Below, piece by piece: positions 1 to 7,880 of a stretch of 44,286 bases of DNA. The position numbers and the translations under genes are program-made. The stretch spans positions 1-44,286 of the forward strand of contig CACZAZ010000007.1 of the NCBI GenBank assembly GCA_902779285.1, in the 5' to 3' direction. Position 1 is the stretch's first letter. Each line of letters begins with the position of its first letter. Source of the stretch: an uncultured Ruminococcus sp. GTDB taxonomy: Bacteria; Bacillota; Clostridia; Oscillospirales; CAG-272. Below the pieces are notes generated by a model. That model had not been told where the DNA came from. It searched no databases and worked only from the letters and a program-made list of their open reading frames with translations.

Positions 1-21
1 TTTTTGCCCTACCCTCCGGGC

Positions 22-387
22 GAACCTGCCGCCGCGCTTGCGCGGCAAGCAGGTCGAGTTTGCTTGCAAACTCGCAGGCGAGCCGCTTGCGGCTCGGTAA
101 ACGAATAGGCGCTTGCGTCGTCCTGTCGCCTGCTTCGTCTATACTTACTGCACCCCCAACGCAAGGCGGGGGTGCTCTTGTTTGGCCTACCCGCCGCCGA
201 ACCTGCCGCCGCGCTTGCGCGGCAAGCAGGTCGAGTTTGCTTGCAAACTCGCAGGCGAGCCGCTTGCGGCTCGGTAAGCGAATAGGCGCTTGCGCCGTCC
301 TGTCGCCTGCTTCGTCTATACTTCCCGCACCCCCAACGCAAGGCGGGGGTGCTCCTGTTTGGTCTACCCGCTGCCGAACCTGCCGCA
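22..387. repeat. 177-base tandem repeat, two copies plus a stub
   Basis: Two near-identical units run from about 22-198 and 199-375, and a third begins at 376 and stops after about 12 bases. Each unit contains three consecutive short hairpins that share the loop CTTG (arms CCGCG/CGCGG, GAGTTTG/CAAACTC and GAGCCG/CGGCTC). Near its end comes a hairpin with arms CACCCCC/GGGGGTG followed by a T-rich stretch. The copies differ at scattered positions. Open frames on both strands here are artefacts of the repeat. There is no gene in 1-466. Confidence 0.85.
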
Positions 388-417
388 GCGATACAAGACT
401 ATCTGACCGAAAGCATT

Positions 418-450
418 AAAAAAACGCGCACCGTCTTTCGCCGGTGCGCG
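418..450 (-). terminator. intrinsic terminator of the 467-1324 gene
   Basis: Read on the minus strand, the arms CGCGCACCG and CGGTGCGCG form a strong hairpin followed by seven T residues. It lies 17 bases after the stop codon of the minus-strand gene. Confidence 0.85.
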
Positions 451-466
451 GGATTACGTTTTGCAA

Positions 467-1324
467 TCAGTTGAAAGTCGCCGTTTTCGCCCACGACAGG
501 AACTGGGAGCGACTCGATTCCGCTTTTCTCGTCGCCGTCGCGAATTGCAGGACCCAATAGACGTTCCCCGATTTCAGGAACACGCAGAAATAGGTGGTCG
601 GCGTGTTGTTGACCGTCTTTTCGTAGGCAAAGGTCGGCAGCCCGTCGCGGATCGTGGTCGACCCCTCCATTTTCGCGACGTACCCGATCCAGAGATCGCC
701 GTATTCCTTCGTGGTGATCCCGGCGTATTCGGTTTTGCTCAAGTCCTCTTTGTTCGCAAGAAGGACCACGTCGCGGGACGCGGCGCAGAACGGAGAGGTG
801 TCGATCTGTTTCTTCTCGAACGCTTTGGTCAGGGTGATCGTGATCCCGCCGCCCGAAAAGGTTTTCGGCGTTTTGTTCCGCGCGGCGCGGATCGCCGGCC
901 CGCCGATCGCAAAGCCGGCGGCAAATCCGACGACGAGACAGCACAGGAGAACGATCAAGCCGCGTTTCATCCCCTTTTTCCGGGTGGCGACGACCTCCTC
1001 GCTCGCGTTTCCGTCGAAGCGGAAAGCGTTCCCGGTCGCGGGATTGAAGCGATTGACGCCCGAAAGGACGACGTCTTCGCTCCCCGCGGGGATCTCGTAG
1101 AAATCGCTGCAAAAACCCCGGCTGACCTTGTCGGCGATGACGAAGACGCGGGCGGGTTCCTCCCCGATCTCAAAGACCCCTTCCTCGCCGTTTTTCAGTT
1201 TGCCGAGCAAGCGGCAGAGCACCCCGCCGATCATAAGATCCCCGGCGGGATCCTCGATCCAGACTCTCATTTTTGCAAGGGAGGCGACGAAACTCTTTCT
1301 TCTCGTGATTTTCAGCAGTCTCAT
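467..1324 (-). CDS. single-pass membrane protein of unknown function
   Basis: I do not recognise this 285-residue protein. A soluble N-terminal part (about 1-118) holds many charged residues. It is followed by a Lys-rich stretch and one clear transmembrane segment at about 122-145 (GLIVLLCCLVVGFAAGFAIG). The C-terminal part, about 140 residues, would lie outside the cell if the positive-inside rule holds. I chose the Met at 1324 because GAAAGGA lies just upstream; the frame stays open 33 codons further, but those codons overlap the promoter region. A promoter at 1415-1443 and the terminator at 418-450 frame it as a single-gene transcript. No enzyme motif is visible. Confidence 0.7.
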   Translation of the reverse strand: MRLLKITRRKSFVASLAKMRVWIEDPAGDLMIGGVLCRLLGKLKNGEEGVFEIGEEPARVFVIADKVSRGFCSDFYEIPAGSEDVVLSGVNRFNPATGNAFRFDGNASEEVVATRKKGMKRGLIVLLCCLVVGFAAGFAIGGPAIRAARNKTPKTFSGGGITITLTKAFEKKQIDTSPFCAASRDVVLLANKEDLSKTEYAGITTKEYGDLWIGYVAKMEGSTTIRDGLPTFAYEKTVNNTPTTYFCVFLKSGNVYWVLQFATATRKAESSRSQFLSWAKTATFN

Positions 1325-1414
1325 GGGGAGTTCCTTTCTCTTGTTGTTCCCGCTTTCGTTGCGTTTGCGAAACGGAAGACGGCGGGGAAAGATACTTGCG
1401 CTGTTTCTGCATCC

Positions 1415-1443
1415 ATTATACATATTGTGACATATTTCGTCAA
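1415..1443 (-). promoter_or_regulatory. sigma-A promoter of the 467-1324 gene
   Basis: On the minus strand TTGACG is followed after 17 bases by TATAAT, about 90 bases upstream of the chosen start codon. Confidence 0.75.
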
Positions 1444-1490
1444 GTGATTGCTTGAAAAAAGAAACGGGGGAACGCGCTTTGATTCCTCTC

Positions 1491-1519
1491 TTGCAAATAC
1501 TCGATCCTTATGTTATACT
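1491..1519 (+). promoter_or_regulatory. extended -10 promoter of msrC operon
   Basis: TTGCAA at 1491, a 17-base spacer, and TATACT at 1514 preceded by TG at 1511, giving an extended -10. It lies 46 bases before the msrC start. Confidence 0.75.
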
Positions 1520-1565
1520 GGAATCAAGTAAACCACCCGCGCTGAAAGAATGAGAGGTACCCCCT

Positions 1566-2036
1566 ATGTATCGAAAAAACGAACCCGCCTCCCTCTCCGA
1601 CCTCCCCGAACTGACGCGGGGGCTGCTCTCGGGGGAGACGGACGAGATCGCTTTGCTTGCAAACGCGTCCGCCCTGATCTATGATCTCGTGCCGGACCTG
1701 AACTGGGCGGGATTCTACCGCCTGCTGCCGGACGGCGAACTGATCCTCGGCCCGTTCCAGGGCAAGCCGGCGTGCGTTCGGATCAAGGCGGGGCGCGGGG
1801 TCTGCGGGAAAGCGGTTGAAAGCGGCGAGCCGCTCGTCGTCCCCGACGTCCACGCATTCCCCGACCATATCGCCTGCGATTCCGCCTCTGCGTCGGAGAT
1901 GGTCGTCCCGCTCCGCAGAAAAGACGGTACGGTTTTCGGCGTGCTCGACCTCGACAGCGCGAGTCCAGACCGCTTCGCACCGATCCGTGAGATCATCCTG
2001 TCGACCGCCCGCGAGATCGAACTTGCGCTCGGATAA
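1566..2036 (+). CDS. msrC: free methionine-(R)-sulfoxide reductase (GAF domain)
   Basis: This 156-residue single-GAF-domain protein matches the fRMsr family, which reduces free methionine-(R)-sulfoxide in the cytoplasm using thioredoxin. Visible family motifs are NWAGFY (46-51), LGPFQGKPAC (61-70), GRGVCG (76-81) and the block VPDVHAFPDHIACD (92-105). Three cysteines sit at 70, 80 and 104. Their spacing of 10 and 24 matches the three redox cysteines of the E. coli enzyme (84, 94, 118, from memory). GAGAGG precedes the start. The next gene's Shine-Dalgarno overlaps this stop codon, so the two form an operon, plausibly for oxidative repair. Confidence 0.92.
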   Translation: MYRKNEPASLSDLPELTRGLLSGETDEIALLANASALIYDLVPDLNWAGFYRLLPDGELILGPFQGKPACVRIKAGRGVCGKAVESGEPLVVPDVHAFPDHIACDSASASEMVVPLRRKDGTVFGVLDLDSASPDRFAPIREIILSTAREIELALG

Positions 2037-2051
2037 AAGGAGGATTTGCCA

Positions 2052-2645
2052 ATGACAAATAACGACACGCTGAACTGGTATCGGGAAAACGCGGAAGAGT
2101 TTATCGCGCGCACCGAGCCCGTCGATATGTCGGCGCTCTACGACGCGTTCCTATCGCACGTTCCCGCCGGCGGACGCGTGATGGATCTCGGCTGCGGCGC
2201 CGGCAACGCGGCTCTGCACTTCTCAAAGAAGGGATACGACGTTCTGGCGGTGGACGGATGTCCGGAACTGTGCAAACATACCCGTCGGCGCGTCGGATGC
2301 GCGGTCCGCGTCCTGCGCTTTGAGGAACTCGATTACGAAAACGCGTTCGACGGCGTTTGGGCGTGCGCCTCTCTTTTGCACCTCCGGATGAGCGAACTGC
2401 CCCGGGTGCTCCGTCTGATCCGCCGTTCCCTGAAATCCGGCGGCATTTTCTACGCGTCTTTCAAACACGGGGAAACCGAGCGGGACAAGAACGGAAGAGT
2501 TTTTTCCGATATGACGGAGGATTCTCTCCGCCGCCTGATTGTCGAGGCGGGTGGGTTCCGGGATATCTCGCTGTGGACGACCGGCGACGCCCGTCCCGAC
2601 AGAGCGGACGAGAAGTGGGTCAATCTGCTCTGCCGCGCCGACTGA
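2052..2645 (+). CDS. class I SAM-dependent methyltransferase
   Basis: A 197-residue protein with the SAM-binding motif VMDLGCGAGNAALHF near residue 45, the acidic end of strand beta-2 (LAVDG), and a typical motif-IV/post-motif region (GVWACASLLHL). It resembles small UbiE/TehB-like methyltransferases, but the substrate cannot be read from the sequence. The start is the ATG at 2052, preceded by an excellent AAAAGGAGG; an in-frame TTG two codons upstream lies inside that site's spacing and is unlikely. It is co-transcribed with msrC and ends at a strong two-way terminator. Confidence 0.85.
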   Translation: MTNNDTLNWYRENAEEFIARTEPVDMSALYDAFLSHVPAGGRVMDLGCGAGNAALHFSKKGYDVLAVDGCPELCKHTRRRVGCAVRVLRFEELDYENAFDGVWACASLLHLRMSELPRVLRLIRRSLKSGGIFYASFKHGETERDKNGRVFSDMTEDSLRRLIVEAGGFRDISLWTTGDARPDRADEKWVNLLCRAD

Positions 2646-2671
2646 TCATAGATCATTCACCCCGAAAACCA

Positions 2672-2709
2672 AAAACCCCCTTGTGTGCGAACGCACACAA
2701 GGGGGTTTT
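2672..2709. terminator. bidirectional terminator between convergent genes
   Basis: Arms CCCCCTTGTGTGCG and CGCACACAAGGGGG form a 14-base-pair stem flanked by AAAA on the left and TTTT on the right. It serves both the methyltransferase (plus) and trpB2 (minus). Confidence 0.9.
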
Positions 2710-2728
2710 GTATGGGTAGTTTGGGGGA

Positions 2729-4102
2729 TCACCCGATCTTCGGCAGTTTCGCGCGGTAGGCGGCGAGTTCGTCGTCGGTCGGGATATAGTCGGACATCTG
2801 TCCGTCGTGAAACTTCTCGTAGGCGACCATATCGAAGTAGCCGGTGCCGGTAAGTCCGAAGACGATGGTCTTCTCTTCCCCGGTCTCCTTGCACTTCAGC
2901 GCCTCGTCGATCGCGACGCGGATGGCGTGCGAGCTTTCGGGAGCGGGCAGGATGCCCTCGACGCGGGCGAAAAGCTCCGCCGCCTCGAAGACGTCGGTCT
3001 GCTTGACCGAGGTCGCCTCCATCAGTTTGTCGTCGTAGAGCTGCGAAAGGATGCTGCTCATGCCGTGGTAACGAAGACCGCCGGCGTGGTTGGCGGAGGG
3101 GATGAAGTCGGAGCCGAGCGTATACATCTTCGCGAGCGGGCAGACCATCCCGGTATCGCAGAAGTCGTAGGCGTAGACGCCGCGGGTGAGGCTCGGGCAG
3201 GACGCCGGCTCGACCGCGATGATGCGGTAGTCGGCTTCGCCGCGCAGTTTCTCGCCCATAAACGGAGCGATCAGCCCTCCGAGGTTGGAGCCGCCGCCGG
3301 CGCAGCCGATGATGATATCGGGTTTGATCCCGTACTTATCGAGCGCCGTCTTGGTCTCCAGACCGATCACCGACTGGTGCAGAAGAACCTGGTTCAGCAC
3401 GCTGCCCAGCACGTAGCGGTAGCCCTCGCTCTTGACGGCGACCTCGACCGCCTCGGAGATCGCGCAGCCGAGCGAACCGGTCGTGCCGGGATGCGCCGCG
3501 AGGATCTTTTTGCCGACCTCGGTTTCCGTCGAGGGGGACGGAGTGACCGACGCGCCGTAGGTGCGCATCACCTCGCGGCGGAAGGGCTTCTGCTCGTAGC
3601 TGACCTTGACCATAAAGACCTTGCAGTCGAGGTCGAAGAACGAGCAAGCCATCGAGAGGGCGGTGCCCCATTGACCCGCTCCGGTCTCGGTCGTGACTCC
3701 CTTGAGTCCCTGCTTCTTCGCGTAGTACGCCTGGGCGATCGCGGAGTTCAGCTTGTGGCTGCCGCTGGTGTTGTTGCCCTCGAACTTGTAGTAGATCTTC
3801 GCCGGGGTGCCGAGTTTCTTCTCAAGGAAATAGGCGCGGACCAGCGGAGAGGGACGGTACATCTTGTAGAAGTTGTAGATCTCGTCCGGGATGTCGATAT
3901 AGGGCGTCGTGTTGTCGAGTTCCTGCTTCACCAGTTCCGAGCAGAAGACCGCCTCGAGTTCCTCGGGTTTCATCGGTTCTCCGGTCCCGGGATTGAGCAG
4001 GGGCGCCGGCTTGTTCTTCATATCGGCGCGCAGGTTGTACCATTGCTTCGGGAGCTCGTTTTCGTTCAGATAGATTTTGTAGGGGATCTTGGTTTCCGGC
4101 AT
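2729..4102 (-). CDS. trpB: TrpB2-type tryptophan synthase beta chain
   Basis: This 457-residue PLP enzyme is longer than classical TrpB (about 400) and has the N-terminal layout of the TrpB2 group, which condenses indole with serine or O-phosphoserine. The PLP lysine is K117 in GSHKLNSA, the indole-side loop GAGQWG is at 141-146, and the phosphate loop GCAGGGSNLGG is at 266-276. GGAGG precedes the ATG. No trpA or other trp gene is adjacent. The leader is a T-box with a UGG specifier, so expression should rise when uncharged tRNA-Trp accumulates. That fits indole salvage into tryptophan. Placement in TrpB2 is from family knowledge and not from a tree. Confidence 0.92.
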   Translation of the reverse strand: MPETKIPYKIYLNENELPKQWYNLRADMKNKPAPLLNPGTGEPMKPEELEAVFCSELVKQELDNTTPYIDIPDEIYNFYKMYRPSPLVRAYFLEKKLGTPAKIYYKFEGNNTSGSHKLNSAIAQAYYAKKQGLKGVTTETGAGQWGTALSMACSFFDLDCKVFMVKVSYEQKPFRREVMRTYGASVTPSPSTETEVGKKILAAHPGTTGSLGCAISEAVEVAVKSEGYRYVLGSVLNQVLLHQSVIGLETKTALDKYGIKPDIIIGCAGGGSNLGGLIAPFMGEKLRGEADYRIIAVEPASCPSLTRGVYAYDFCDTGMVCPLAKMYTLGSDFIPSANHAGGLRYHGMSSILSQLYDDKLMEATSVKQTDVFEAAELFARVEGILPAPESSHAIRVAIDEALKCKETGEEKTIVFGLTGTGYFDMVAYEKFHDGQMSDYIPTDDELAAYRAKLPKIG

Positions 4103-4159
4103 GGTTCTTTTCCTCCGTTTCTTGCTTTCGTTTCCGTCTCGTGTCGGGCAACGGGCGGA

Positions 4160-4435
4160 ACGAAAAAAACAAGACCCGTCCCCGATTTTGCCGGGACAGG
4201 TCTGAATACTACCTGCGGTGCCACCCTGCTTGACGCTTGCGCGCCCACTTTTGCATACGTGAATATGCCGACGTTTGATGACGGAGCGTCCGCTCCGGCT
4301 CGCATACTCGCCTTCCGGCTTTCCGTTCGCCCTCGGAAGTCCATTCGATCCCGCTCTGTCTGCCGCGATCCCAGCCCCCGCGACTCTCTGGAAGACGATT
4401 TCGGAATTTACTTACCCTTCCTCATCGGTTTACTT
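4160..4435 (-). ncRNA. T-box leader, tryptophan specifier, with terminator
   Basis: The minus strand carries the T-box core AGGGTGGCACCGC at about 4213-4227. Just downstream comes a terminator hairpin (4172-4203; arms AGACC-GTCCC and GGGAC-GGTCT) with seven T residues. Upstream are AGUA-like and AGAGA-like Stem I elements. A GAA-TGG-ACT context places the candidate specifier codon UGG (Trp) at 4341-4343, which agrees with the downstream tryptophan synthase. Uncharged tRNA-Trp would stabilise the antiterminator and switch trpB2 on. The specifier is read by eye; the T-box core and terminator are unambiguous. Confidence 0.9.
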
Positions 4436-4436
4436 G

Positions 4437-4465
4437 ATTGTAGCACACCGCATTTTTCTTGTCAA
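4437..4465 (-). promoter_or_regulatory. promoter of the T-box/trpB2 transcript
   Basis: On the minus strand TTGACA (4460-4465) and TACAAT (4437-4442) are separated by exactly 17 bases. Transcription would begin just before the Stem I region of the T-box. Confidence 0.88.
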
Positions 4466-4506
4466 GGGGTTTTCCAAAAAAAGTTTTTCCGGCGTAACGC
4501 AGCCCG

Positions 4507-4538
4507 AAAAAAAAGAAAGGCGGGCGTTTCCGCCCGCC
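4507..4538 (-). terminator. terminator of hsp20
   Basis: Arms GGCGGGCG/CGCCCGCC with a four-base loop, followed on the minus strand by a T-rich tract. It lies 13 bases beyond the hsp20 stop. Confidence 0.85.
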
Positions 4539-4550
4539 CCGCTTTTCCGG

Positions 4551-5009
4551 TCATTCGATCGGAAGCGACTGCTTTTCGACCGGCTTGGTCTGCTTCTTCG
4601 GCAGCGTGACCGTGAGCACGCCGTTGTCGAGTTTCGCCTTGATGCCGTCGCGCTCGATCTCCGAGACGTCGAACGACCGGCTGTACTCGCCGAAGGTGCG
4701 TTCGCAGCGGAGATAATTCCCCTGCTTCTCCTTGTCCTCGTACTCGGAGTGCCGCTCGGCTCTGATGGTCAGCGTATCGCCCTCGAGATCGAGGTGGATA
4801 TCCTCCTTCGCAAACCCGGGCAGATCCGCCTCGACCAGGTACTTGTCGCCCTGATCGCGGACGTCGGTCCTGAACGCCGCGAGTTCATTCCCCGAGAAGA
4901 AGCCGTCGAACGGTCCGTCGAACAGCCGTCTCTCCATGTCCCGCATCTCGCGGAACGGGTCGTAAGTCATACCGTTTTGATTTTTCCGATAAGGGGTAAG
5001 TCCGAACAT
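4551..5009 (-). CDS. Hsp20 / alpha-crystallin family small heat shock protein
   Basis: A 152-residue cytoplasmic holdase chaperone of the small heat shock protein family. The alpha-crystallin domain spans about 44-138, with the YLVEADLPGF strand pair and the signature LDNGVLTVTLPK (127-138). The N-terminal arm contains the usual DPFREMRDMERRLF helix. GGAGG lies just before the ATG. A perfect CIRCE element lies 183 bases upstream, which suggests HrcA-dependent heat induction, although the distance is larger than usual and I could not assign the promoter. A terminator follows immediately. Confidence 0.93.
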   Translation of the reverse strand: MFGLTPYRKNQNGMTYDPFREMRDMERRLFDGPFDGFFSGNELAAFRTDVRDQGDKYLVEADLPGFAKEDIHLDLEGDTLTIRAERHSEYEDKEKQGNYLRCERTFGEYSRSFDVSEIERDGIKAKLDNGVLTVTLPKKQTKPVEKQSLPIE

Positions 5010-5191
5010 AAAAATCCCTCCTTTGTTCGCGTCTTTTTCCCTTCCGCCTCGTTACTTTGCCGGGGAGGCGGGATCGGATCCGGTTTCCTTTCGATTCATC
5101 GGAATCACCTCGGTTTCTTTCACTTTCCGTTTATAAGTATATCTCCGAAAATCGCATATTGTGTGAACGATCGTTGCATGAAATGTAAATG

Positions 5192-5218
5192 TTAGCACTC
5201 TTTGACCGAGAGTGCTAA
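5192..5218. promoter_or_regulatory. CIRCE operator (HrcA binding site)
   Basis: A perfect TTAGCACTC-N9-GAGTGCTAA inverted repeat, the canonical HrcA operator. It lies between the divergent hsp20 (minus, 183 bases away) and a promoter facing the metallo-beta-lactamase-fold lipoprotein (plus, 49 bases away). Hsp20 is the likely target. The remaining part of 5010-5488 holds a possible 15-codon frame at 5052-5099 (minus) and no recognisable gene. Confidence 0.92.
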
Positions 5219-5266
5219 AAAGTTGCCGCCCGCATACCCGAAGAAGACCGATCGCGCGGAAAACGC

Positions 5267-5295
5267 TTGACAAAAACGGAACGTTCCTTTACAAT
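5267..5295 (+). promoter_or_regulatory. promoter upstream of the MBL-fold lipoprotein
   Basis: TTGACA at 5267, 17-base spacer, TACAAT at 5290. The next gene on this strand starts at 5489, implying an untranslated leader of roughly 190 bases in which I see no known RNA motif. Confidence 0.75.
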
Positions 5296-5488
5296 AACGG
5301 TAGCCGCACGCGCGATACGTCCGCGGGGAAGGAAACTGAACGTCCCCGACGAAGAAAAAACCGCGGATCGGCGCGTCGGATTTGTCTTTCAGGACACAAA
5401 ATTGATAGTTTCCGACAAAATAATGATAGCAAAACAGCCGAAAGAATGGTATCATTATATTGAAATATTACGGAAAGGATGCGACGTT

Positions 5489-7096
5489 ATGAAACGGCTT
5501 TTCGGACTCTTACTGCTTCTTTCGCTCCTTTGCCTTGCGGGATGCTTTGGATCGGACCCGGAGGCGACGGCAAAAGAAACGGAAGCGGACGTCACGACCG
5601 CTGAAGAAACGGCGGATGTCACGACCGCGGCGGAGACCGGGCATCAGCATACGTTCGATCAAAAAGTGCAAAGCGACGAATATCTGAAAACGGGCGCCTC
5701 CTGCGGAGAGAAACCTCTTTACTACTACTCCTGCGTATGCGGCGAACGCGGCGAAAGCACCTTCAAGGGCGATCCCGTCCCGCACGTCTACTCGGTTGCG
5801 GTCAGCGACGCGGGGCTTATCGAGAGCGTCAAGTGTACGAAATGCGGTCACGTCGAAACGCTGAACCTGCAGGTCCCGACGTCCGGGACGCTCAAGGGCG
5901 CGTTCAAATGCTCCGAGAACAAATACAAGACCGTCGACAGCGCCAAGATCCTCTATTACGAGAACTGCACGGAGTCCCATTTCGAGAACGTCGTCCGCTG
6001 GCTGCAGACGAACGGGCTCACGCAGGCGCAGAGTTACAGGATGGGCGGCAACCGCTACGTCCTCTACCGCGGCGACTATTTCACGGCGTATCTCTCCTAC
6101 CTTGCGGGCGAGGGCGCGGTCCGGCTCTATATCGGGCGCGCGGACGACAAGATCCCGTCGCGGATCGATCCGGGCACGGGCAACGTCACTCCTGCGCTCT
6201 GGCAGATCAACGTGGACTGCAAGGCGTCGGGATACAACGGCGGGATGTCCTACGTCCTGCAGCTCTCCGACGGCAAGTTCATCGTGGTCGACGGCGGCTA
6301 CGACACCAAAGAGGACGCGGATTCGATCTATAAGATCCTCTCGGAAAACAAACCGGCAAACCACGAAAAACCGATCGTCGCCGGGTGGTTCATCACCCAC
6401 CTGCACATCGACCATATCGGCGCGCTCCGCAACTTCACGAACCAGTATAAGGGCAAAGTCAAGATTGAAGGATTCTACTACAACTTCCCGTACGTCGCCG
6501 TCGGCGATATCTACCCCTCCAACAATCAGAATTGGGAGGATATCATGGCTTCGTGGACGGGCGCGACGCTCTACCGCAAACTCCACAGCGGGATGCAGTT
6601 CGCCTTCGCGGGGACCAAAGTGACGGTCCTCTGCACCTTTGAGGACGTTTACCCCCTGGAATTCAACTCCGGAAACGACACCTCCACCGTTTTCAAGGTG
6701 GAGATCGCGGGGCAGAAGATCGTGTTCCTCGGCGACGCGGAATACGGCGAGAGCGACCGGATGCTGAACCTGTCGAGCGATACGCTCAAGGCGGATATCA
6801 TGCAGTACGCGCACCACGGCTACGACAAGCAGGCGCGCGCCAATCTCTACCAGAAGATCGATCCGTCGGTCATCCTCTGGCCGATGCCCTTCGTCAACTG
6901 GGAGTCCGAGAGCCACGGCGAGGTCTTCCGTCCCCGGTACCTGACCCACGGCGAGAACGCCTGGGCGCGCACCGCGGCGTCGGTCAAGAAGATCATCGTG
7001 ATGGCGGAGGGAACGACCAAGCTCGATCTTCCCTACACGCCGACGGGTCCGCGCAACGCCGACTACGAGGCGCTCTATGAGGAACAGAGACCGTAA
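5489..7096 (+). CDS. metallo-beta-lactamase-fold lipoprotein
   Basis: A 535-residue predicted surface lipoprotein. The signal peptide ends in LCLAGC with the lipid-modified Cys at 19, followed by a Thr/Glu-rich linker. Residues about 50-125 carry paired cysteines (SCVCGE at 81-86, CTKCG at 116-120) like the modules common in Clostridial surface proteins. The C-terminal half is a metallo-beta-lactamase fold: metal motif HLHIDH (304-309), GDAE (415-418) and HHG (442-444), resembling the ComEC-type hydrolase branch. Substrate is unknown. I chose the ATG at 5489 because GGAAAGG precedes it and the lipoprotein signal begins there; the upstream open frame lacks sense. A strong terminator follows. 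Confidence 0.88.
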   Translation: MKRLFGLLLLLSLLCLAGCFGSDPEATAKETEADVTTAEETADVTTAAETGHQHTFDQKVQSDEYLKTGASCGEKPLYYYSCVCGERGESTFKGDPVPHVYSVAVSDAGLIESVKCTKCGHVETLNLQVPTSGTLKGAFKCSENKYKTVDSAKILYYENCTESHFENVVRWLQTNGLTQAQSYRMGGNRYVLYRGDYFTAYLSYLAGEGAVRLYIGRADDKIPSRIDPGTGNVTPALWQINVDCKASGYNGGMSYVLQLSDGKFIVVDGGYDTKEDADSIYKILSENKPANHEKPIVAGWFITHLHIDHIGALRNFTNQYKGKVKIEGFYYNFPYVAVGDIYPSNNQNWEDIMASWTGATLYRKLHSGMQFAFAGTKVTVLCTFEDVYPLEFNSGNDTSTVFKVEIAGQKIVFLGDAEYGESDRMLNLSSDTLKADIMQYAHHGYDKQARANLYQKIDPSVILWPMPFVNWESESHGEVFRPRYLTHGENAWARTAASVKKIIVMAEGTTKLDLPYTPTGPRNADYEALYEEQRP

Positions 7097-7105
7097 CGAC
7101 CCCTT

Positions 7106-7147
7106 CCCGCGCCCGCGTACTCACGTTACGCGGGCGCGGGCATTTTT
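7106..7147 (+). terminator. terminator of the MBL-fold lipoprotein gene
   Basis: Arms CCCGCGCCCGCGTA and TACGCGGGCGCGGG (14 base pairs, seven-base loop) followed by CATTTTTAT. Confidence 0.9.
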
Positions 7148-7159
7148 ATAAAAAAGTTC

Positions 7160-7188
7160 TTGACAAATCGGATGATTCCGTTTATAAT
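7160..7188 (+). promoter_or_regulatory. consensus promoter of the rpmH operon
   Basis: TTGACA and TATAAT with a 17-base spacer: a perfect consensus promoter 80 bases upstream of rpmH. Confidence 0.93.
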
Positions 7189-7268
7189 ATTGTTTGCTTG
7201 TCGGTTCGGAACGCTCGAACTATGCGGTTTTTACCGCTTTCATAAAATCGAACAAGGAGGTATGAGTG

Positions 7269-7403
7269 ATGAAGAGGACCTACCAGCCCAAGAAAAGACA
7301 GAGATCCAAAGAGCACGGTTTCCGGAAGAGAATGGCTACCTCGAACGGCAGAAAAGTTCTGAAGAGAAGACGCGCAAAGGGCAGAGCACAACTCACCTAT
7401 TGA
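7269..7403 (+). CDS. rpmH: 50S ribosomal protein L34
   Basis: A 44-residue, extremely basic protein that starts [18 protein letters not shown] and continues with the family's [20 protein letters not shown] block. It is a component of the large ribosomal subunit. The ATG at 7269 follows AAGGAGG. It is the first gene of the conserved L34-RNase P-YidD-YidC-Jag-MnmE cluster, behind a perfect consensus promoter. A terminator-like hairpin follows and may lower transcription of rnpA relative to rpmH. Confidence 0.98.
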   Translation: MKRTYQPKKRQRSKEHGFRKRMATSNGRKVLKRRRAKGRAQLTY

Positions 7404-7413
7404 GTGCAAAGAC

Positions 7414-7455
7414 AAACCTCCGATCACCGCCCTTCGGTATGATCGGGGTTTTTCT
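7414..7455 (+). terminator. terminator or attenuator between rpmH and rnpA
   Basis: Arms AACC-CCGATCA and TGATCGG-GGTT (one bulged base) followed by TTTTTC. Since rnpA follows on the same strand with no clear promoter of its own, partial read-through is likely. Confidence 0.7.
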
Positions 7456-7493
7456 TTGCCGGCGTCCCCCGAAAGAGAAGGAACGGTGATCAC

Positions 7494-7880
7494 TTGAAAT
7501 TCAAAGCGATCTGCGAAAACCATCTGTTTTCCAAAGCGTACGCAAAAGGCAAGCGATTCGTGACCCCCTCCCTCGCGGTCTACCTGCTCCCCGACTACGC
7601 GGCGCAAAAGCTGCAGAAAGAGCATCCTCAAAAGATCCGGGTCAACCGGATCGGGCTCACCGTATCGAAGAAGATTGGGGGGGCGGTCGTCCGCAACCGG
7701 ACCAAACGGATCATCCGCGAGGCATACCGCAGCGTGATCCGGGACAACGACGTCCGGGTCGGTTATCTCATCGTGATCGCCGCGCGGGACCGCGCGACGG
7801 TGAAAAAGAGCGGCGAACTCGTACCCGAGCTCACGCTCGCGTTTCAAAAACTGGGACTCATCTCCCAAGGTGCGAAATGA
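7494..7880 (+). CDS. rnpA: ribonuclease P protein component
   Basis: A 128-residue basic protein that binds the RNase P RNA and helps process the 5' ends of tRNAs. The family signature is [20 protein letters not shown], with the central RNR motif at the end of this block. The start is a TTG preceded by AAGGA. It overlaps yidD by four bases (ATGA), so the two are translationally coupled. Confidence 0.95.
   Translation: MKFKAICENHLFSKAYAKGKRFVTPSLAVYLLPDYAAQKLQKEHPQKIRVNRIGLTVSKKIGGAVVRNRTKRIIREAYRSVIRDNDVRVGYLIVIAARDRATVKKSGELVPELTLAFQKLGLISQGAK

Noticed and set aside
22..387. Possible CRISPR array
   Set aside because: Only two long units in direct tandem without spacers, and no cas genes in the window.
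2046..2051. TTG two codons upstream as methyltransferase start
   Set aside because: The ATG at 2052 has ideal spacing to AAAAGGAGG, while the TTG would be only two bases from it.
2807..4609. 600-codon open frame on the plus strand opposite trpB2
   Set aside because: It mirrors a clear PLP enzyme and T-box on the other strand, has no ribosome site, and its composition is what GC-rich antisense frames give.
5052..5099. 15-codon frame (MNRKETGSDPASPAK) upstream of hsp20
   Set aside because: It has a weak ribosome-like GAGGTGAT before it, but it is too short and unsupported to call; it may be chance.
7097..7268. Chromosome origin next to rpmH
   Set aside because: No DnaA-box cluster (TTATCCACA-like) or AT-rich unwinding region and no dnaA gene was seen.
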